Shown piece by piece: positions 53,301 to 53,740 of a DNA stretch of 53,740 bases (the stretch's first letter is position 1; every line of letters begins with the position of its first letter). Under the pieces are notes generated by a model. The model had not been told where the DNA came from and searched no databases. It worked only from the letters and a program-made list of their open reading frames with translations. The position numbers and the translations under genes are program-made. Origin of the DNA: an uncultured Chloroflexales bacterium (lineage in GTDB: Bacteria > Chloroflexota > Chloroflexia > Chloroflexales > Chloroflexaceae); assembly GCA_937967405.1 (NCBI GenBank), contig CALCJV010000158.1, forward strand, positions 1 to 53,740, read 5' to 3'.

Positions 53301-53740
53301 TCAAACCTCCATCCGCAATGCCCGTGCAAACTCGCCAAGCAGGATCATCTCCTCGCGGCTGACTGCAATCACATCGGTCTGCGGCGAAGCGGCTTCGTAT
53401 GCAGCGAACGCCACCTGCCCACACACATACAGTAGAAACTGCTTAAAGTGGGTGGCAGTATCGGACGTGGTGTGCTGATCCAACAGATCGGCAAGGACGC
53501 GACACTGTTGCACCGCCGTGAGCAGCGTATCCGCCCGAAGTTCGGCAAGCTCCATCGGCTCAGTTGTCGCCAGCATGTGCTCGAAGCGGGCCAGCCGTTC
53601 CGCAAGGCTGAAGGGCGCATCTGGGGCGAGGGTGGCATCCAGCACAGATTGCACGAGGACGCTCTGCCTAAACAATTGGCGGCATGCCTGTGCCGCCGTG
53701 GCAATCGCTGCTAGCTCGCGCTGGGTCCCTTCTGGGCCAC
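53301..53740 (-). CDS. C-terminal part of an unrecognised protein (5' partial)
   Basis: The minus-strand frame is open from the right edge of the window to the stop at 53301, about 146 residues. The sequence is helical ('ELAAIATAAQACRQLFRQSV', 'LAERLARFEHMLATTEPMEL') and ends 'ILLGEFARALRMEV'. There are no catalytic motifs. A TTG at 53675 could be read as a start, but conserved-looking helix continues upstream of it, so the gene most likely extends past the window. Function unknown. Confidence 0.6.
   Translation of the reverse strand, partial: GPEGTQRELAAIATAAQACRQLFRQSVLVQSVLDATLAPDAPFSLAERLARFEHMLATTEPMELAELRADTLLTAVQQCRVLADLLDQHTTSDTATHFKQFLLYVCGQVAFAAYEAASPQTDVIAVSREEMILLGEFARALRMEV

Overview
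The window looks like a chromosomal segment from a member of the Chloroflexota, probably class Chloroflexia. The pointers are a G+C-rich genome, long Thr-Pro-Ala/Asp stalks in secreted proteins, the mid-protein 'FLPLVVR' segment common in this phylum, a DUF2298/'YYY' membrane protein (a family named for Chloroflexi and Archaea), a lactate-dehydrogenase-like malate dehydrogenase, and many large GT-C/YfhO-type membrane proteins. Assignment below class is not possible from sequence alone. There is no prophage, integrase, CRISPR array, rRNA or intact IS element; it is mostly ordinary chromosome with some unusual genes.

Layout. 1-3.9 kb: the 3' part of a secreted repeat-stalk protein, then a YfhO-like membrane protein. 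4-7.8 kb: htpG, a RodZ-like HTH/membrane protein and a divergent methyltransferase. 7.8-8.2 kb: a decayed, frameshifted Ada/Ogt-type DNA methyltransferase pseudogene. 8.3-10.8 kb: arsJ plus its partner GAPDH, with a strong promoter and an ArsR-like inverted-repeat operator; this is an arsenate-resistance pair. 10.9-14.4 kb: a low-molecular-weight phosphatase, a NarL-type histidine kinase and rsmA/ksgA. 14.5-17.5 kb: mdh, then a copper cluster (small membrane protein, PCu(A)C chaperone, SCO1) pointing to cytochrome oxidase assembly.

17.5-20 kb: a minus-strand operon with 20-nt gene overlaps encoding an orphan ParB-like protein, a DUF309-like protein and a CinA-like/NadD-like fusion. 20.2-25.8 kb: a plus-strand run of glycerate kinase, azlC, azlD, a protein resembling the N-terminal region of CHAT proteins but lacking the protease, and a dCache-containing membrane protein whose C-terminal half resembles a Pro-loop (pentameric) ligand-gated channel. 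25.8 kb: tRNA-Val(CAC). 26.3-30.8 kb: a TRAP transporter (DctQM on plus, DctP on minus) with an AEC carrier between. 31-35.8 kb: DUF2298 protein, alpha/beta hydrolase, proB. 35.9 kb: an RsbR-like PAS-STAS protein.

36.8-43.9 kb: a five-gene minus-strand operon of a creatininase-like protein with missing metal ligands, hisG, a GT39-like GT-C protein, a methyltransferase and a flippase. 44-50.7 kb: dnaN, a NarL-type regulator with a degenerate receiver, a stalked lipoprotein with beta-propeller-like repeats, an ornithine-cyclodeaminase family enzyme and UDP-glucose dehydrogenase. 50.9-53.7 kb: MurJ-like flippase, RsbT-like kinase and a partial unknown gene. Envelope polymer production (UGDH, flippase, GT39, MurJ) and RsbR/RsbT-type partner switching recur across the window, but these links are inferred from gene content only.
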